DNA of 64,000 bases from Ruminococcus sp. AM22-13 (GCF_003471165.1 NZ_QRIL01000001.1:124001-188000), one strand, 5' to 3'; positions 16,942-27,003 are shown, counted from the first letter of the stretch. The notes: generated by a model from the letters alone, not told the origin. Made by a program: numbers and translations.

Positions 16942-17586
16942 TTATTTATTTTTTTTGCTTAAATAAATTTTACTTTCCGTCCCGTCAAGAAGCCGTTTTA
17001 TATTCTTTTTATGTCTGTAAAATGCCAGTACTGTCAAGAGTCCCATAACAATATAAAGCTCGATCATATGAGAAGAATCCATATGATAAGAACCCCTCTG
17101 TCCAAATATGATCATACTGATAAATGCAGCCAGATATGCACTTACCGAACACAGTGAAACATAGTGTGTCAGGAAAAATAATCCAAAGAATACAATTGCG
17201 CAGATTATAAAAATCCGCCAGTCAAAGGCAATCACAAGTCCTACAGATGCAGCTACACCCTTCCCGCCTTTAAAATTAAGATAAAACGGAAAATTATGCC
17301 CCAGAATACACCCCGCTGCTGCATAAAGGCTCAGCAACGGCAGGATATCTCCATAAGAATTTCCCAATATTGCTCTTACGATCAGGATGGCTGCAATACA
17401 CTTCAGACAGTCACATAACAGATTCAATGCTCCGGCCTTTTTGCCAAGTGTACGCAGTACATTTGTAGAGCCCAGATTTCCACTTCCCTGTTTGCGGATA
17501 TCAATATGATAAATTTTTCCTAAAATGTATGCGGTCTGAAAAAGTCCGCATGCATATCCAATTGCAATACAAATCAGTCGTTCCAT
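16942..17586 (-). CDS. plsY: Glycerol-3-phosphate acyltransferase PlsY
   Basis: Membrane enzyme that acylates glycerol 3-phosphate from acyl-phosphate. 214 residues with about five hydrophobic segments, the first being residues 3-23. The three conserved loops are present: GSGNLGSTNVLRTLGKKAG near 37, GHNFPFYLNFKGGKGVAAS near 97 and a third near the end. It starts 2 bases after the der stop and is followed closely by gpsA, a common Firmicutes arrangement. Confidence 0.95.
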   Translation of the reverse strand: MERLICIAIGYACGLFQTAYILGKIYHIDIRKQGSGNLGSTNVLRTLGKKAGALNLLCDCLKCIAAILIVRAILGNSYGDILPLLSLYAAAGCILGHNFPFYLNFKGGKGVAASVGLVIAFDWRIFIICAIVFFGLFFLTHYVSLCSVSAYLAAFISMIIFGQRGSYHMDSSHMIELYIVMGLLTVLAFYRHKKNIKRLLDGTESKIYLSKKNK

Positions 17587-17588
17587 GA

Positions 17589-18914
17589 TTATTCTTTTTC
17601 ACCTCGTTCACGAATAATGAATTTCAGTGATGTTCCCGCAAATCCAAAGGCATCCCTGATCTTATTCTCCAGATATCTGGTATAAGAGAAATGCATCAGC
17701 TCTTTGTCATTTACAAAGATAACAAATGTAGGCGGTTTGACAGCCACCTGTGTCATATAGTAAATCTTCAGACGTTTTCCCTTGTCAGACGGAGGCTGCT
17801 GCATTGCTACTGCCTCAGAAAGGATTTCATTCAGGACACCTGTCTGGATACGCAGTGTCTGGTTTTCGATAACCGCATCAATCGTCTCAAACATTCTTGA
17901 GATTCTAAGGCCTGTCTTTGCAGAGATAAATACCAGTTCTGCATACGGCATATATGCCAGAACCTCACGGATTCTGTTTGTATGTTTGTAGATTGTCTTA
18001 TCGTTCTTCTCAATCGCATCCCATTTGTTGACGGCAATGATAACGCCCTTTCCTCTTTCATGGGCAATACCTGCGATCTTGGCATCCTGTTCTGTAACTC
18101 CCTCTGACGCATCGATCATAACAATAACGACATCTGCACGCTCCACAGCAGTCACTGTACGGATCACACTGTATCTCTCGATTTCTTCTTTTACTTTACC
18201 CTTGCGGCGAAGTCCGGCTGTATCAATAAAGATATAATCCTTACCCTGCCATTTTACTCTGGTATCTACCGCATCTCTTGTAGTTCCGGCAATATCAGAA
18301 ACGATCACACGGTCTTCTCCAAGAAGCTTATTTACCAGAGAAGATTTACCTACGTTTGGTTTACCTACGATAGCGATTCTCGGAATCTCATCCTCTTCAT
18401 CGGTATCAGCATCCTCAGGAAAATGTTTCGCTACTTCATCAAGCATATCTCCCAGCCCCATACGGTTTGCCGCAGAGATCGGAATCGGTTCTCCGATACC
18501 AAGATTATAAAATTCATAGACATCCATCATAAATTTCTGAATGCTGTCTACTTTATTAACAACAAGGACAACCGGCTTACCGCTACGTCGAAGCATATCT
18601 GCTACTTTTGCATCGGAATCAACCAGCCCCTGATGAACATCTGTGATAAAGATAATAACATCAGCTGTATCAATTGCGATCTGAGCCTGTTCTCTCATCT
18701 GAGAAAGGATAATATCACTGCTGTCCGGTTCAATACCACCTGTATCAATCATGGTAAACGTCTTATCAAGCCATGTCACATCTGCATAAATTCTATCTCT
18801 TGTAACGCCAGGTGTATCTTTTACAATAGAAATCTTCTCACCTGCCAGCGCATTAAACAATGTGGATTTGCCTACATTAGGTCTGCCCACTATCGCTACT
18901 ACCGGTTTGCTCAT
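17589..18914 (-). CDS. der: Ribosome-assembly GTPase Der (EngA)
   Basis: Double-domain GTPase for 50S ribosome assembly, 441 residues. The first G domain has [16 protein letters not shown] at residue 10, DTGG and NKVD; the second has [16 protein letters not shown] near residue 184, DTAG and NKWD. A C-terminal KH-like domain follows. The start ATG at 18914 has AAGGAGACAGATAT before it and lies inside the 3' end of the DUF512 gene (38-base overlap), so the two are probably translationally coupled. Confidence 0.97.
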   Translation of the reverse strand: MSKPVVAIVGRPNVGKSTLFNALAGEKISIVKDTPGVTRDRIYADVTWLDKTFTMIDTGGIEPDSSDIILSQMREQAQIAIDTADVIIFITDVHQGLVDSDAKVADMLRRSGKPVVLVVNKVDSIQKFMMDVYEFYNLGIGEPIPISAANRMGLGDMLDEVAKHFPEDADTDEEDEIPRIAIVGKPNVGKSSLVNKLLGEDRVIVSDIAGTTRDAVDTRVKWQGKDYIFIDTAGLRRKGKVKEEIERYSVIRTVTAVERADVVIVMIDASEGVTEQDAKIAGIAHERGKGVIIAVNKWDAIEKNDKTIYKHTNRIREVLAYMPYAELVFISAKTGLRISRMFETIDAVIENQTLRIQTGVLNEILSEAVAMQQPPSDKGKRLKIYYMTQVAVKPPTFVIFVNDKELMHFSYTRYLENKIRDAFGFAGTSLKFIIRERGEKE

Positions 18915-20259
18915 ATATCTGTCTCCTTCTTATCTTTTTATGGTCGGGTGCTTCGATCAGACAATTTACAAGGTCCGCTCCCGGTTCGTCAACCACAACG
19001 ATTTCTGTGTTAAGAGCCTGTCTGATATCTTCCACCGTAAGGTCATCCAGAAAAACATCCTCTCCACTTCTAAGCATATTGCAGGGAATCAGAAGCTTCT
19101 CGCCCAATTCTCTCCTGGCGAGCTGATCTTTAAGATCAGTACCTGTGATCAGACCCGAAACGGTAATCTTCTCTCCAAAGAAATTATTCTTCACCGCATA
19201 TACTTCTGCATGCACATTAGGAAATTTCTCCTGTACCAGTTTTATCATTTTACCTATATAGGGCGCTGCAAGCCGCCCTGTCGCAACAGTAGCGTCTACT
19301 CTTCTGTCATCGCCTTCAAGCTGTTCAAGTCTCTCTTTTACCTCTGTTTCAAGCAGGCGCATCATACCAACGCCATTTTCAAGCTGCAGATATCCGTCAT
19401 ATCTTCCTTCTTCAGGAAGTTCATAACCTGCAAGAATGTACCATTCATCTGAGGCATGTACAAAATGTATGCCATGCTTTTCTACCATAATTCTCTGCCA
19501 GCGTTCCACCTGACTGATCAGATATCTCGCATCCTCTTTGTCAAAAGATTCCAGCGGATACAAGCCGTCACGATATTTCGAAAGTCCTACCGGAACAATC
19601 GAAACACTCTGTAACACAGGTGCATATTCTGCCAGCTTTTCCAGGCTGTATTCCAATTCGCCTCTGTCGTTTATCCCCTTGCACAGAACAATCTGCCCAT
19701 TCATAGTTACATCGCCTTTATAAAGCTTATCAACCTTTGCAAGAGCATCCCCGGCAAAACGATTATGAAGCATTTTACAGCGAAGCTCGGGATTCATGGT
19801 CTGAAATGATACATTAATAGGTGAAAGATGAAACTTGATAATACGATCCAGATCATAATCACTCATATTCGTGAGGGTAACATAGTTTCCCTGAAGAAAC
19901 GAAAGTCTGGAATCGTCATCTTTAAAATACAAAGTTTCTCTCATCCCGGGAGGCATCTGATCGATAAAGCAGAAAATACAATGATTAGAGCAGGAACGAT
20001 ATTCGTCCATAAGACTGTTCTCAAATTCAACTCCAAGATCATCCTCGTATTCTTTTTCCACTTCCAGTTCCCATTCCTCGCCATTCTTCTTCCGGATAAG
20101 GAGCGTGACAAATTCGTCATTCATCAGATAACGATAGTCAAACACATCCTCTACCGGCTGGCCATTAATGGAAAGCAGTGCATCCCCCGGTTCCAGTTCC
20201 AGTTCTTCTCCGATACCGTCAGGAAGAACTCTGGATATAATGTGTAAATTTTTTTTCAT
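18877..20259 (-). CDS. DUF512 family protein with PDZ-like and radical-SAM-like domains
   Basis: A 460-residue protein of the widespread Clostridia DUF512 family. Residues 1-65 form a PDZ-like segment ([20 protein letters not shown]). Near residue 92, [19 protein letters not shown] carries a CxxxCxxC radical-SAM-like cluster site, and [19 protein letters not shown] follows. The C-terminal part (from about 290) is DUF512 proper. It is almost always next to der, as here. The reaction is unknown. Confidence 0.9.
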   Translation of the reverse strand: MKKNLHIISRVLPDGIGEELELEPGDALLSINGQPVEDVFDYRYLMNDEFVTLLIRKKNGEEWELEVEKEYEDDLGVEFENSLMDEYRSCSNHCIFCFIDQMPPGMRETLYFKDDDSRLSFLQGNYVTLTNMSDYDLDRIIKFHLSPINVSFQTMNPELRCKMLHNRFAGDALAKVDKLYKGDVTMNGQIVLCKGINDRGELEYSLEKLAEYAPVLQSVSIVPVGLSKYRDGLYPLESFDKEDARYLISQVERWQRIMVEKHGIHFVHASDEWYILAGYELPEEGRYDGYLQLENGVGMMRLLETEVKERLEQLEGDDRRVDATVATGRLAAPYIGKMIKLVQEKFPNVHAEVYAVKNNFFGEKITVSGLITGTDLKDQLARRELGEKLLIPCNMLRSGEDVFLDDLTVEDIRQALNTEIVVVDEPGADLVNCLIEAPDHKKIRRRQIYEQTGSSDSGQT

Positions 20260-20467
20260 GAATTACTAACTCCATTGGGATATATCCGAAAACTGTGGGA
20301 TCATTTTTCCGGTATATCTTTTCATTAAAACACGCTTATGCGCATCTGTTTCGATAATTTTATAACTATTCAGCATTTTCTACGTTATCTGCCAATTACT
20401 GCACAGCTATATAAACTCATTATCTTCTATATCATAACAATTGTGCAAGAAAAAATCAATAAATTCC

Positions 20468-20496
20468 TTGACGTATTTTAGGGCAAATGTTATAAA
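20468..20496 (+). promoter_or_regulatory. Predicted sigma-A promoter of prs
   Basis: TTGACG (20468-20473), 17 bases, TATAAA (20491-20496), about 50 bases before the prs start. The intergenic stretch 20260-20467 otherwise holds only a weak palindrome (20358-20412) reminiscent of repeat family A. Confidence 0.75.
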
Positions 20497-20545
20497 TTAT
20501 ATTGAAATCTATTTTTTGAGTATAAAATCACTTAGGAGGAGTATT

Positions 20546-21715
20546 ATGCCAAACATAGAATTGTTGGAAAAATCCATGCCGGTTGCACCTATCCGTATTG
20601 CAGCTCTTGGATGCAGAGAACTTGCAGAAGAAGTTGATAAGAAACTGGTAAAATTCCGTAAGGAACTGGTTGCCCGTAAACAGCTTAGTGTTATACCGCA
20701 GGGTTACAGTGAAGAGTCATTTCTTGTAGAATGTGACTGCCCGCGTTTTGGAACAGGAGAAGGTAAAGGTTATATTAAGGAATCTGTCCGTGGTACTGAC
20801 CTTTACATCATGGTCGATGTGACAAATTACAGCGAAACTTATACAGTATGTGGACATGAGAATCATATGTCACCTGACAATCATTTTCAGGACCTTAAGA
20901 GAATCATTTCTGCTGCTACAGGTAAGGCACATCGTATCAATGTTATTATGCCATTTCTTTATGAAGGCCGTCAGCACAGACGTACAAAGAGAGAATCTCT
21001 TGACTGTGCACTGGCTTTGAAAGAGTTAAGTGATATGGGCGTTTCCAACATCATTACATTTGACGCTCACGATCCACGTGTTCAGAACTCTATTCCGCTG
21101 AACGGTTTTGATAACTTTTTCCCAACCTATCAGTTCTTAAAAGCTCTGATCAAGAGCGTGCCGGATCTTCGTGTTGACAACGATCATCTGATGATCATCA
21201 GCCCTGACGAGGGCGCTATGTCCAGAGCCGTTTATTTTTCAAATATCCTTGGTGTAGATATGGGAATGTTCTACAAACGTCGCGACTATTCTACGATCGT
21301 TAACGGAAAGAACCCTATCGTTGCTCATGAATTCCTTGGCGATTCTGTAGAGGGAAAAGATGTTGTAGTTATTGATGACATGATTTCCTCCGGTGGAAGT
21401 ATGCTTGATGTTGCAAAACAGTTAAAAGAACGCCATGCAAAGCGAGTATTTGTGTGCACTACTTATGGCCTGTTTACAGATGGTCTGGACAAGTTTGACG
21501 AATATTATGAAAAGGGATGGCTCGACAGAGTGATCACAACCAACTTAAACTACCGCATCCCGGAACTTCTTACAAGACCATATTACATCGAGGCAAACAT
21601 GAGCAAATATCTTGCAAGTATTATTGATATCATCAATCATGATGTCTCTGTTGAAAAAGTTCGTTCCAGCAATGAAAAAATTATGAGCCTTATGGAGAAA
21701 GTTAACTCAAGATAG
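20546..21715 (+). CDS. prs: Ribose-phosphate pyrophosphokinase
   Basis: Makes PRPP from ribose 5-phosphate and ATP for purine, pyrimidine, histidine and tryptophan synthesis. I chose the ATG at 20546, 6 bases after AGGAGG, which gives 389 residues; an upstream in-frame ATG would overlap the promoter. Visible motifs are DAHDPRVQNSIPLNGFDNFF (ATP and ribose region) and VVVIDDMISSGGSMLDVAKQ, the PRPP-binding loop. It is about 70 residues longer than the classical 315-residue enzyme, mostly at the N-terminus and in inserts, which matches a longer form known in Clostridia. It is monocistronic. Confidence 0.93.
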   Translation: MPNIELLEKSMPVAPIRIAALGCRELAEEVDKKLVKFRKELVARKQLSVIPQGYSEESFLVECDCPRFGTGEGKGYIKESVRGTDLYIMVDVTNYSETYTVCGHENHMSPDNHFQDLKRIISAATGKAHRINVIMPFLYEGRQHRRTKRESLDCALALKELSDMGVSNIITFDAHDPRVQNSIPLNGFDNFFPTYQFLKALIKSVPDLRVDNDHLMIISPDEGAMSRAVYFSNILGVDMGMFYKRRDYSTIVNGKNPIVAHEFLGDSVEGKDVVVIDDMISSGGSMLDVAKQLKERHAKRVFVCTTYGLFTDGLDKFDEYYEKGWLDRVITTNLNYRIPELLTRPYYIEANMSKYLASIIDIINHDVSVEKVRSSNEKIMSLMEKVNSR

Positions 21716-21732
21716 TTTTTTCTTCATAAATG

Positions 21733-21779
21733 AAAAAAGAAGAAGTATCCCTCATCTAAGAGAGATCTTCTTCTTTTTT
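21733..21779. terminator. Bidirectional terminator between prs and pgeF
   Basis: AAAAAAGAAGAAG and CTTCTTCTTTTTT face each other around a 21-base loop. It lies between the converging prs and pgeF genes and overlaps the last bases of the pgeF stop. T-runs are present in both directions. Confidence 0.8.
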
Positions 21780-22629
21780 ATTCTCTGATGCCAAGAAAAG
21801 CTCCAAGATTCCCACGTTTCCCATGAGAGGCTCTATGGGAGAAAAGAAATTTCGGATTACAGCAGGTGCAGATATTCGGCATAGAAATATTTTCCGGACA
21901 TATTCCTGCTTCTGTGAAAATAATCCGATTCGCCTCCCAGAGATTAAGCTGGTATTTTCCATTGTCTTTTCCATAAAAAAGTTTGTCCCAGTGTTTCTGG
22001 TCAAAAGCATTCTTAAATTCTTCAATTACATCCAGACTTACTTCATAACAATCCTGACAGATAGATGGACCAATGGCAACTTTCATATCCTTTGGATTAC
22101 TGCCGTACTCTTCTGCCATCTTTTTTATCGTAACTTCTCCGATTTTCTGAACAGTACCTCTCCATCCGGAATGAGACAGCCCAATCGCATGGTGTAGCGG
22201 ATCTACAAAATATAACGGTACGCAGTCCGCATAAAAAGTTGCCAGAACCAGACTGGGAACATTGGTGATCATCCCATCGATATCTGTATAATCCCGCGGA
22301 GTTACAATTCCTTTTCCACGATCTTTTTCTGTCACTTTTCTCACATTACAGGTGTGTGTCTGATCAGAGGTAACTATATTCTCTGCCCGGAATCCCATAG
22401 CAGCTGCAATCCGGTTATAATTTTCCCTTACGCAGGATTCTTCATCACCTCTTGTGAAGCTAAGATTCATCGAACTGTATATTCCCTGACTCACGCCACC
22501 CAGACGAGTACTAAACCCATGAACAAGCCATTCCACATCTTCAAATGCAGGATATGTAAGAAAAGTAACTCCCTCATTCTTTTTTATATTCAAATTCGGA
22601 ATCTGTTCGCTGTTCCATTTTATTTTCAT
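21778..22629 (-). CDS. pgeF: Polyphenol oxidase family protein PgeF (YlmD/YfiH)
   Basis: Purine nucleoside phosphorylase/laccase-domain protein (COG1496), 283 residues from the ATG at 22629. An in-frame TTG at 22647 overlaps the yraN stop, but AAAGGA lies just before the ATG. The metal-site residues are visible in TLVLATFYADCVPLYF-like VLATFYADCVPLYF (Cys), GLSHSGWRGTVQKIG (His) and a C-terminal NICTCCNPKFLFSHRASHG. Members cleave purine nucleosides and may edit cell-wall intermediates. It ends the rplS-lepB-ylqF-rnhB-yraN gene run. Confidence 0.88.
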   Translation of the reverse strand: MKIKWNSEQIPNLNIKKNEGVTFLTYPAFEDVEWLVHGFSTRLGGVSQGIYSSMNLSFTRGDEESCVRENYNRIAAAMGFRAENIVTSDQTHTCNVRKVTEKDRGKGIVTPRDYTDIDGMITNVPSLVLATFYADCVPLYFVDPLHHAIGLSHSGWRGTVQKIGEVTIKKMAEEYGSNPKDMKVAIGPSICQDCYEVSLDVIEEFKNAFDQKHWDKLFYGKDNGKYQLNLWEANRIIFTEAGICPENISMPNICTCCNPKFLFSHRASHGKRGNLGAFLGIRE

Positions 22630-22643
22630 ATCTTTTCCTTTTG

Positions 22644-23012
22644 TCAATTCATATATTCAAACGCATTCTTTACCCAGTATACTTTCTTATCGTCAATCCC
22701 AACTACATCAAAACGACATGGGATGTCTACATTGTGATATTCCACCGCAAGAAAATATCTGGCTACTTTACATATGGTTTTCTGTTTTGCAAAATTTACC
22801 GCTTCCAAAGCACGTCCGGACCAGTTGCCTTTTCGATATTTAACCTCAATAAAAACAAGATATTCATTATCTCTGGCAATCAGATCGATTTCTCCGTGCC
22901 GGCAGCGATAATTATATTTCAGGATAAATAACCCCTGTCCCTTTAAATATTCGGCCGATTTTCTTTCGTACCAGGTTCCTGTCGCTCTGGTATTATTATA
23001 CAGTTTTTTCAC
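22644..23012 (-). CDS. YraN family protein (UPF0102)
   Basis: A 122-residue predicted endonuclease-fold protein. The PD-(D/E)xK-like core is visible: WYERKSAEYL near residue 15, NYRCRHGEIDLIARDNEYLVF near 35 (residues in two segments) and EVKYRKG. The family commonly follows rnhB, as here. It precedes pgeF by 14 bases. A family B repeat occupies the gap to rnhB. Cellular function is not established. Confidence 0.9.
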   Translation of the reverse strand: MKKLYNNTRATGTWYERKSAEYLKGQGLFILKYNYRCRHGEIDLIARDNEYLVFIEVKYRKGNWSGRALEAVNFAKQKTICKVARYFLAVEYHNVDIPCRFDVVGIDDKKVYWVKNAFEYMN

Positions 23013-23051
23013 TCATTTCTATTTACGTGTAGGCTTCTTTTGTATTTTTTA

Positions 23052-23113
23052 CAAGCAAGTTCCCACCCACTGCTTATTGCTCTTCGCAACCCCCGCAGGG
23101 GACTTACTTGATT
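23052..23113. repeat. Intergenic repeat, family B
   Basis: Imperfect inverted arms CAAGCAAGTTCCC and GGGGACTTACTTG enclose TGCTTATTGCTCTTCGCAA. Close relatives lie at 26884-27003 and 53468-53532 and partial ones at 50528-50565 and 56062-56139. It lies between yraN and rnhB. Confidence 0.75.
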
Positions 23114-23116
23114 TGG

Positions 23117-23872
23117 TTAAATAAAATGTGTGATAAATGTTTTCCTGTGAATTGGTGTCGGGCCATACTTTTTCAATGCCTCAATATGTACCGCAGCGCC
23201 ATATCCTTTATTTGAAGCGAATCCGTATTCCGGAAATACTTTATCATACTCTTCCATCAGTCTGTCCCTTGTTACTTTCGCAACAATGCTTGCCGCCGCA
23301 ATGGAAACACTCTTGGCATCACCTTTGATAATAGGAACCTGTGGGATTGTAATCTGTGGAATCGTAACTGCATCATTAAGCAGAACCTGTGGCATAACGT
23401 CTAATTTACTTACCGCCTCACGCATTGCTTCATATGTAGCCTGTAAAATATTGATTTCGTCAATCCGTTCCGGACTGCGCATTCCAATCCCCACAGAAAC
23501 TGCCTCTCTCATGATCACATCATACAGCTCTTCTCTCTTAGAAGCGCTGAGTTTCTTGGAATCATTTAAATAAAGAATCTGGTTGTCCTTTGGCAAAATC
23601 ACCGCGCATGCAACAACCGGACCTGCCAGCGGACCTCTTCCAACTTCATCAATACCACATAAATATCCAAGATGTTCATATTTATGCTCGTATTCTTTCA
23701 TTTTCTCAGTGCGCTGTTTCTCTGCTTCAAGCGCTGCCTCTTTCTTATGACACTGCTCAATCAGCTTTTTGACTCCGCTTCTGGTATCTTCTTTGTACAT
23801 TTCATATAAAGCCGGGTAGCTGTGCATATCTGCAACAGCAAACTCGGCTTTGATCTCAGCTATTGTTTTCAT
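23117..23872 (-). CDS. rnhB: Ribonuclease HII
   Basis: Cuts the RNA strand of RNA-DNA hybrids and single ribonucleotides in DNA. 251 residues from the ATG at 23872, which overlaps the ylqF stop as ATGA; a GTG 12 bases upstream has no usable ribosome site. The catalytic acidic residues lie in CGIDEVGRGPLAGPVVACAV near residue 72 and in the ASIVAKVTRDRLMEEYD region. A helical N-terminal extension of about 65 residues is typical of the Firmicutes form. Confidence 0.95.
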   Translation of the reverse strand: MKTIAEIKAEFAVADMHSYPALYEMYKEDTRSGVKKLIEQCHKKEAALEAEKQRTEKMKEYEHKYEHLGYLCGIDEVGRGPLAGPVVACAVILPKDNQILYLNDSKKLSASKREELYDVIMREAVSVGIGMRSPERIDEINILQATYEAMREAVSKLDVMPQVLLNDAVTIPQITIPQVPIIKGDAKSVSIAAASIVAKVTRDRLMEEYDKVFPEYGFASNKGYGAAVHIEALKKYGPTPIHRKTFITHFI

Positions 23873-24720
23873 AACGGTGCCCACTCCAATGTGATACGTC
23901 CCATTTTTCCGGAACGGAAATCGTCAAACAGTATCAGGGAAGCCTTTGCATAATCCAATTCTTCCTGCTTCTTCAAACAGCCTCTTGCCCTCGCAATCTG
24001 TTCGAGAACTTCCACAGCACTTCCCTCTTCTGTGATCTGATACCTATCTGCCAGAATATCCTTATAATTCTCACGCAGATAATCAATCAGCCAGAGCGCA
24101 AGTTCTTCCATATTCAGAATATCATCTTTGATAGAACCAACGCAGGCCAGACGGATTCCTACCTGCTGGTCTTCAAACTTAGGCCATAAAATACCAGGGG
24201 TATCCAGAAGTTCTACGCCCTTATTCAGGCGGATCCACTGTTTTCCTTTTGTAACTCCAGGTTTATTTCCTGTTTTTGCACATGCACGTCCCGCAAAGGT
24301 ATTGATAAATGTGGACTTTCCTACATTCGGAATTCCCACTACCATTGCACGGATCGGCCGGTTCTTGATTCCACGGCGTCTGTCTCGTTCTATTTTTTCC
24401 TTACATGCTTCCTGAATGACGTTGTTTATTGCCTTCATTCCGGAACCGTTTCTGGAATCAACTTTTACAACATAAAAGCCCTTTGCCTGGAAATATGTTT
24501 TCCACGCTTCATTCTGGCGTTCATCAGCCAGATCCGACTTATTAAGAAGAATCAGTCTGGATTTGTTTTTTCCCAGTTCATCTATATCCGGGTTTCTGCT
24601 TGAAAGAGGTACACGGGCATCTACAAGCTCGATAATCAGATCAATCAGCTTGATATCCTCCTGCATCTGTCTCTTTGCCTTGGTCATATGACCAGGGTAC
24701 CACTGTACGTTCATATCCAC
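23869..24720 (-). CDS. ylqF: Ribosome biogenesis GTPase YlqF (RbgA)
   Basis: Circularly permuted GTPase for late 50S assembly, 283 residues. The G4 motif NKSDLAD (near 60) comes before G1 GIPNVGKSTFINTFAG (near 128) and G3 DTPGILWPKF (near 172), the permuted order of the family. QWYPGHMTKAKRQM at the N-terminus is diagnostic. The GTG at 24720 directly follows the lepB stop and has AAAGG before it; an ATG 6 bases later (24714) is equally possible. It overlaps rnhB by 4 bases. Confidence 0.95.
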   Translation of the reverse strand: MDMNVQWYPGHMTKAKRQMQEDIKLIDLIIELVDARVPLSSRNPDIDELGKNKSRLILLNKSDLADERQNEAWKTYFQAKGFYVVKVDSRNGSGMKAINNVIQEACKEKIERDRRRGIKNRPIRAMVVGIPNVGKSTFINTFAGRACAKTGNKPGVTKGKQWIRLNKGVELLDTPGILWPKFEDQQVGIRLACVGSIKDDILNMEELALWLIDYLRENYKDILADRYQITEEGSAVEVLEQIARARGCLKKQEELDYAKASLILFDDFRSGKMGRITLEWAPL

Positions 24721-25326
24721 CTAACCTTTCAAAAATCCAAATTTATCTTTCGGGGAAATAATAAACCATACTTTTCCCACAATATATTTCTTGTTAATAT
24801 TTCCGATGTCACCGTAACGGCTGTCTTCACTGTTATTTCTGTTATCACCAAGTATAAAATATTTTCCACTCTCCAGAGAGACTCCGTCTGAAGCCAGTCC
24901 TGCATTATTGATCTCAGGAAATCCCTTATTCTCATTATATACATCCCCATTGATCAATATAGAACCGTTAGATATCTGTACTGTCTCACCAGGCAATCCG
25001 ATCACACGGCCAATATGTAAAGCCGCATCATCACTTCCACTGGTCTTATATACAATAATATCACCCCTTTTTGGCGATGACACTTTATAAATAGCTCTAT
25101 TTACAAAAAAACGTTCTCCTACCTGCAAAGTAGGTTCCATTGCACTTTCCTGCATGGTCACTGACTGGAACATTGCGATTCCCACCAGCACTCCAAAAAT
25201 CAGCACAACAGCAATCTGAAAAACCCAGTTGAGAATTCCCCGGACTTTACGGTCTTCCAGTTTTGTTTCCAGTTTATCTTTTGTTTCCTGCAGTGCTGAA
25301 TTCTCTTTCCACTTTCTGATATCCAT
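24721..25326 (-). CDS. lepB: Signal peptidase I
   Basis: Membrane serine protease that removes signal peptides from secreted proteins. 201 residues. One membrane segment lies at about 32-54 (ILNWVFQIAVVLIFGVLVGI). The catalytic Ser is in MQESAMEPTLQVGERFFVNR and the catalytic Lys in SPKRGDIIVYK; GDNRNNSEDSR is the box E motif. It lies downstream of rplS behind a terminator and abuts ylqF. Confidence 0.95.
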   Translation of the reverse strand: MDIRKWKENSALQETKDKLETKLEDRKVRGILNWVFQIAVVLIFGVLVGIAMFQSVTMQESAMEPTLQVGERFFVNRAIYKVSSPKRGDIIVYKTSGSDDAALHIGRVIGLPGETVQISNGSILINGDVYNENKGFPEINNAGLASDGVSLESGKYFILGDNRNNSEDSRYGDIGNINKKYIVGKVWFIISPKDKFGFLKG

Positions 25327-25344
25327 TCAATTCTCCTGCCAGAT

Positions 25345-25379
25345 GGAAAAAGAGGGACAATACACTAGTTATTGTCCCT
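25345..25379 (-). terminator. Intrinsic terminator after rplS
   Basis: On the minus strand AGGGACAATA pairs with TATTGTCCCT around a 7-base loop, followed by CTTTTTCC. It separates rplS from lepB; partial read-through would give low lepB expression. Confidence 0.85.
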
Positions 25380-25398
25380 TCTTCTACAACTCATGAAA

Positions 25399-25746
25399 TT
25401 ATTTAACAAGCTCTTTAACCTTAGCAGCTTTACCTACGCGGTCTCTTAAGTAGTTCAGTTTTGCACGACGTACTTTACCACGACGGATAACTTCTACTTT
25501 AACTACATGTGGGGAATGAAGCGGCCATGTTTTCTCAACGCCTACTCCGTTAGAATTCTTTCTTACAGTAAATGTAGCTCTGTTGCTTCCGCCCTGTTTC
25601 TTGAGAACTGTTCCTTCGAAAACCTGAACACGTTCACGGTTTCCTTCTTTGATCAGTGCGTGTACTCTTACAGTATCACCTGTGTTGAATGCCGGTACTT
25701 CAGCTTTTAACTGAGCTGCTTCGATGTTTTTGATAATTTCGTTCAT
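25399..25746 (-). CDS. rplS: Large ribosomal subunit protein bL19
   Basis: Ribosomal protein at the 30S-50S interface. I chose the ATG at 25746 (115 residues, [20 protein letters not shown]), which has GGAGAG before it. An upstream ATG would add 20 residues over the leader. Motifs [20 protein letters not shown] and [20 protein letters not shown] are family hallmarks. It is preceded by a strong promoter and a short leader with a palindrome, which may be an L19-leader type control element. Confidence 0.96.
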   Translation of the reverse strand: MNEIIKNIEAAQLKAEVPAFNTGDTVRVHALIKEGNRERVQVFEGTVLKKQGGSNRATFTVRKNSNGVGVEKTWPLHSPHVVKVEVIRRGKVRRAKLNYLRDRVGKAAKVKELVK

Positions 25747-25813
25747 TTTATTCTCTCCTATTCTTATATGGATGTTCTTAATACATATTCCGTAACAGAG
25801 GACCATCTTTTTT

Positions 25814-25855
25814 CACAACAGTTGTGATTATACTATATCAATTGTCATATTGCAA
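25814..25855 (-). promoter_or_regulatory. Promoter of rplS with palindrome at the start site
   Basis: On the minus strand TTGCAA (25850-25855), 17 bases, TATAAT (25827-25832). CACAACTGTTGTG (25814-25826) starts immediately after the -10 element. This perfect 6-1-6 palindrome could be an operator or the 5' hairpin of the transcript. Confidence 0.75.
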
Positions 25856-25906
25856 TACTTTTTTGCAGATTTATACAATTTACCATTTTGTAAAATGTAA
25901 GTATAG

Positions 25907-26782
25907 TTACCAGCAGATCACTTCACAACCGGTCTCTGTAACCAGAACCGTTACCTCCCACTGTGCAGACGGCAGTCCGTCCTCTGTTCGTACTGTCCAC
26001 TCGTCAATTTCATCTGTATAAATCTCATCACTTCCCATATTTACCATCGGTTCTATCGTAAACATCATTCCAGGAACCATCAGAGCACCTGTATTTTCTT
26101 CTGAAACAAAGCTTACCCACGGATCTTCATGGAACTCGAGTCCCACGCCATGTCCGCCGATTTCTCTTACTACAGAAAATCCATTTTCTACCGCATGTTT
26201 GTGAACAGCACTTCCCATATTTCCAATCGGTGTCCAAGGTTTTACCTGTGAAATTCCAAGTTCAACGCATTCCTTGGTAACTCTGACAAGTTTTTCTTTT
26301 TCAGGACTTACCTTTCCAATGCAAAACATTCTGGATGAATCAGAATAGTATCCATTATAAATCGTAGATACGTCTACATTGATGATATCCCCCTCTTTCA
26401 GAATCTGCTCTTCATCCGGAATTCCATGACACACAACCTCATTTACAGAAGTGCAAACGCTTTTCGGAAAGCCTTCGTAATCAAGAGGTGCCGGAATTCC
26501 TCCGTGTCTTACGGTTTCTTCATGCACCCATCTGTCAATTTCTTCTGTTGAGACACCAGGTCCGATATGCTCTGCAACATAATCAAGAACTGCAATATTG
26601 ATCTTACAGCTCTCTTTGATTTTTTCAATCTGCTCAGGTGTCTTGATCAGGTTATGATCAATAACTGCATATCCTTTCTGCTTCATCATTTCCATTTTCT
26701 CATCAAATGCTTCATGGCATTTTTTATATTTTTTACCGCTTCCACACCAGCATGGATCATTTCTTCCAATTTTTAAAGACAT
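25907..26782 (-). CDS. map: Methionine aminopeptidase with SEC-C zinc motif
   Basis: Removes the N-terminal Met from new proteins. 291 residues. An N-terminal SEC-C zinc motif (RNDPCWCGSGKKYKKCHEAF, residues 4-23) comes before the type I catalytic domain. Metal ligands are visible in NVDVSTIYNGYYSDSSRM, GHGVGLEFHEDPWV, MFTIEPMVNMG and DGLPSAQWEVTVLVTE. In many bacteria the motif tethers the enzyme to the ribosome, as it does SecA. The gene stands alone between rplS and a repeat-containing gap. Confidence 0.95.
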   Translation of the reverse strand: MSLKIGRNDPCWCGSGKKYKKCHEAFDEKMEMMKQKGYAVIDHNLIKTPEQIEKIKESCKINIAVLDYVAEHIGPGVSTEEIDRWVHEETVRHGGIPAPLDYEGFPKSVCTSVNEVVCHGIPDEEQILKEGDIINVDVSTIYNGYYSDSSRMFCIGKVSPEKEKLVRVTKECVELGISQVKPWTPIGNMGSAVHKHAVENGFSVVREIGGHGVGLEFHEDPWVSFVSEENTGALMVPGMMFTIEPMVNMGSDEIYTDEIDEWTVRTEDGLPSAQWEVTVLVTETGCEVICW

Positions 26783-26883
26783 GCTTATCTTCCTCTTCCT
26801 TTTTTCTTATGTTGGGTACAGCGTATCATTAATTCATTCGACAATTTCACTGCAAGTGAATTTCTTTAGTTGCTTCTGCTACT

Positions 26884-27003
26884 TGCTTTGATTCAATCGG
26901 ATAAAATCATCCATTTCCGCTACTTAGCTCAACACCGAATAACTACTGCATTTATTGCTCTTTGCAACCTCCGCAGGGGACTTACTTAATTCGGTTAAAA
27001 TCA
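26884..27003. repeat. Intergenic repeat, family B (long form)
   Basis: Contains AATCGGATAAAATCATCCA near one end, then the TTATTGCTCTTTGCAAC core, GCAGGGGACTTACTT and ATTCGGTTAAAATCAAA. The first half matches 56062-56099 and the second half matches 23071-23113. The ends are roughly complementary. The 26783-27101 gap holds nothing else that I can support. Confidence 0.75.
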
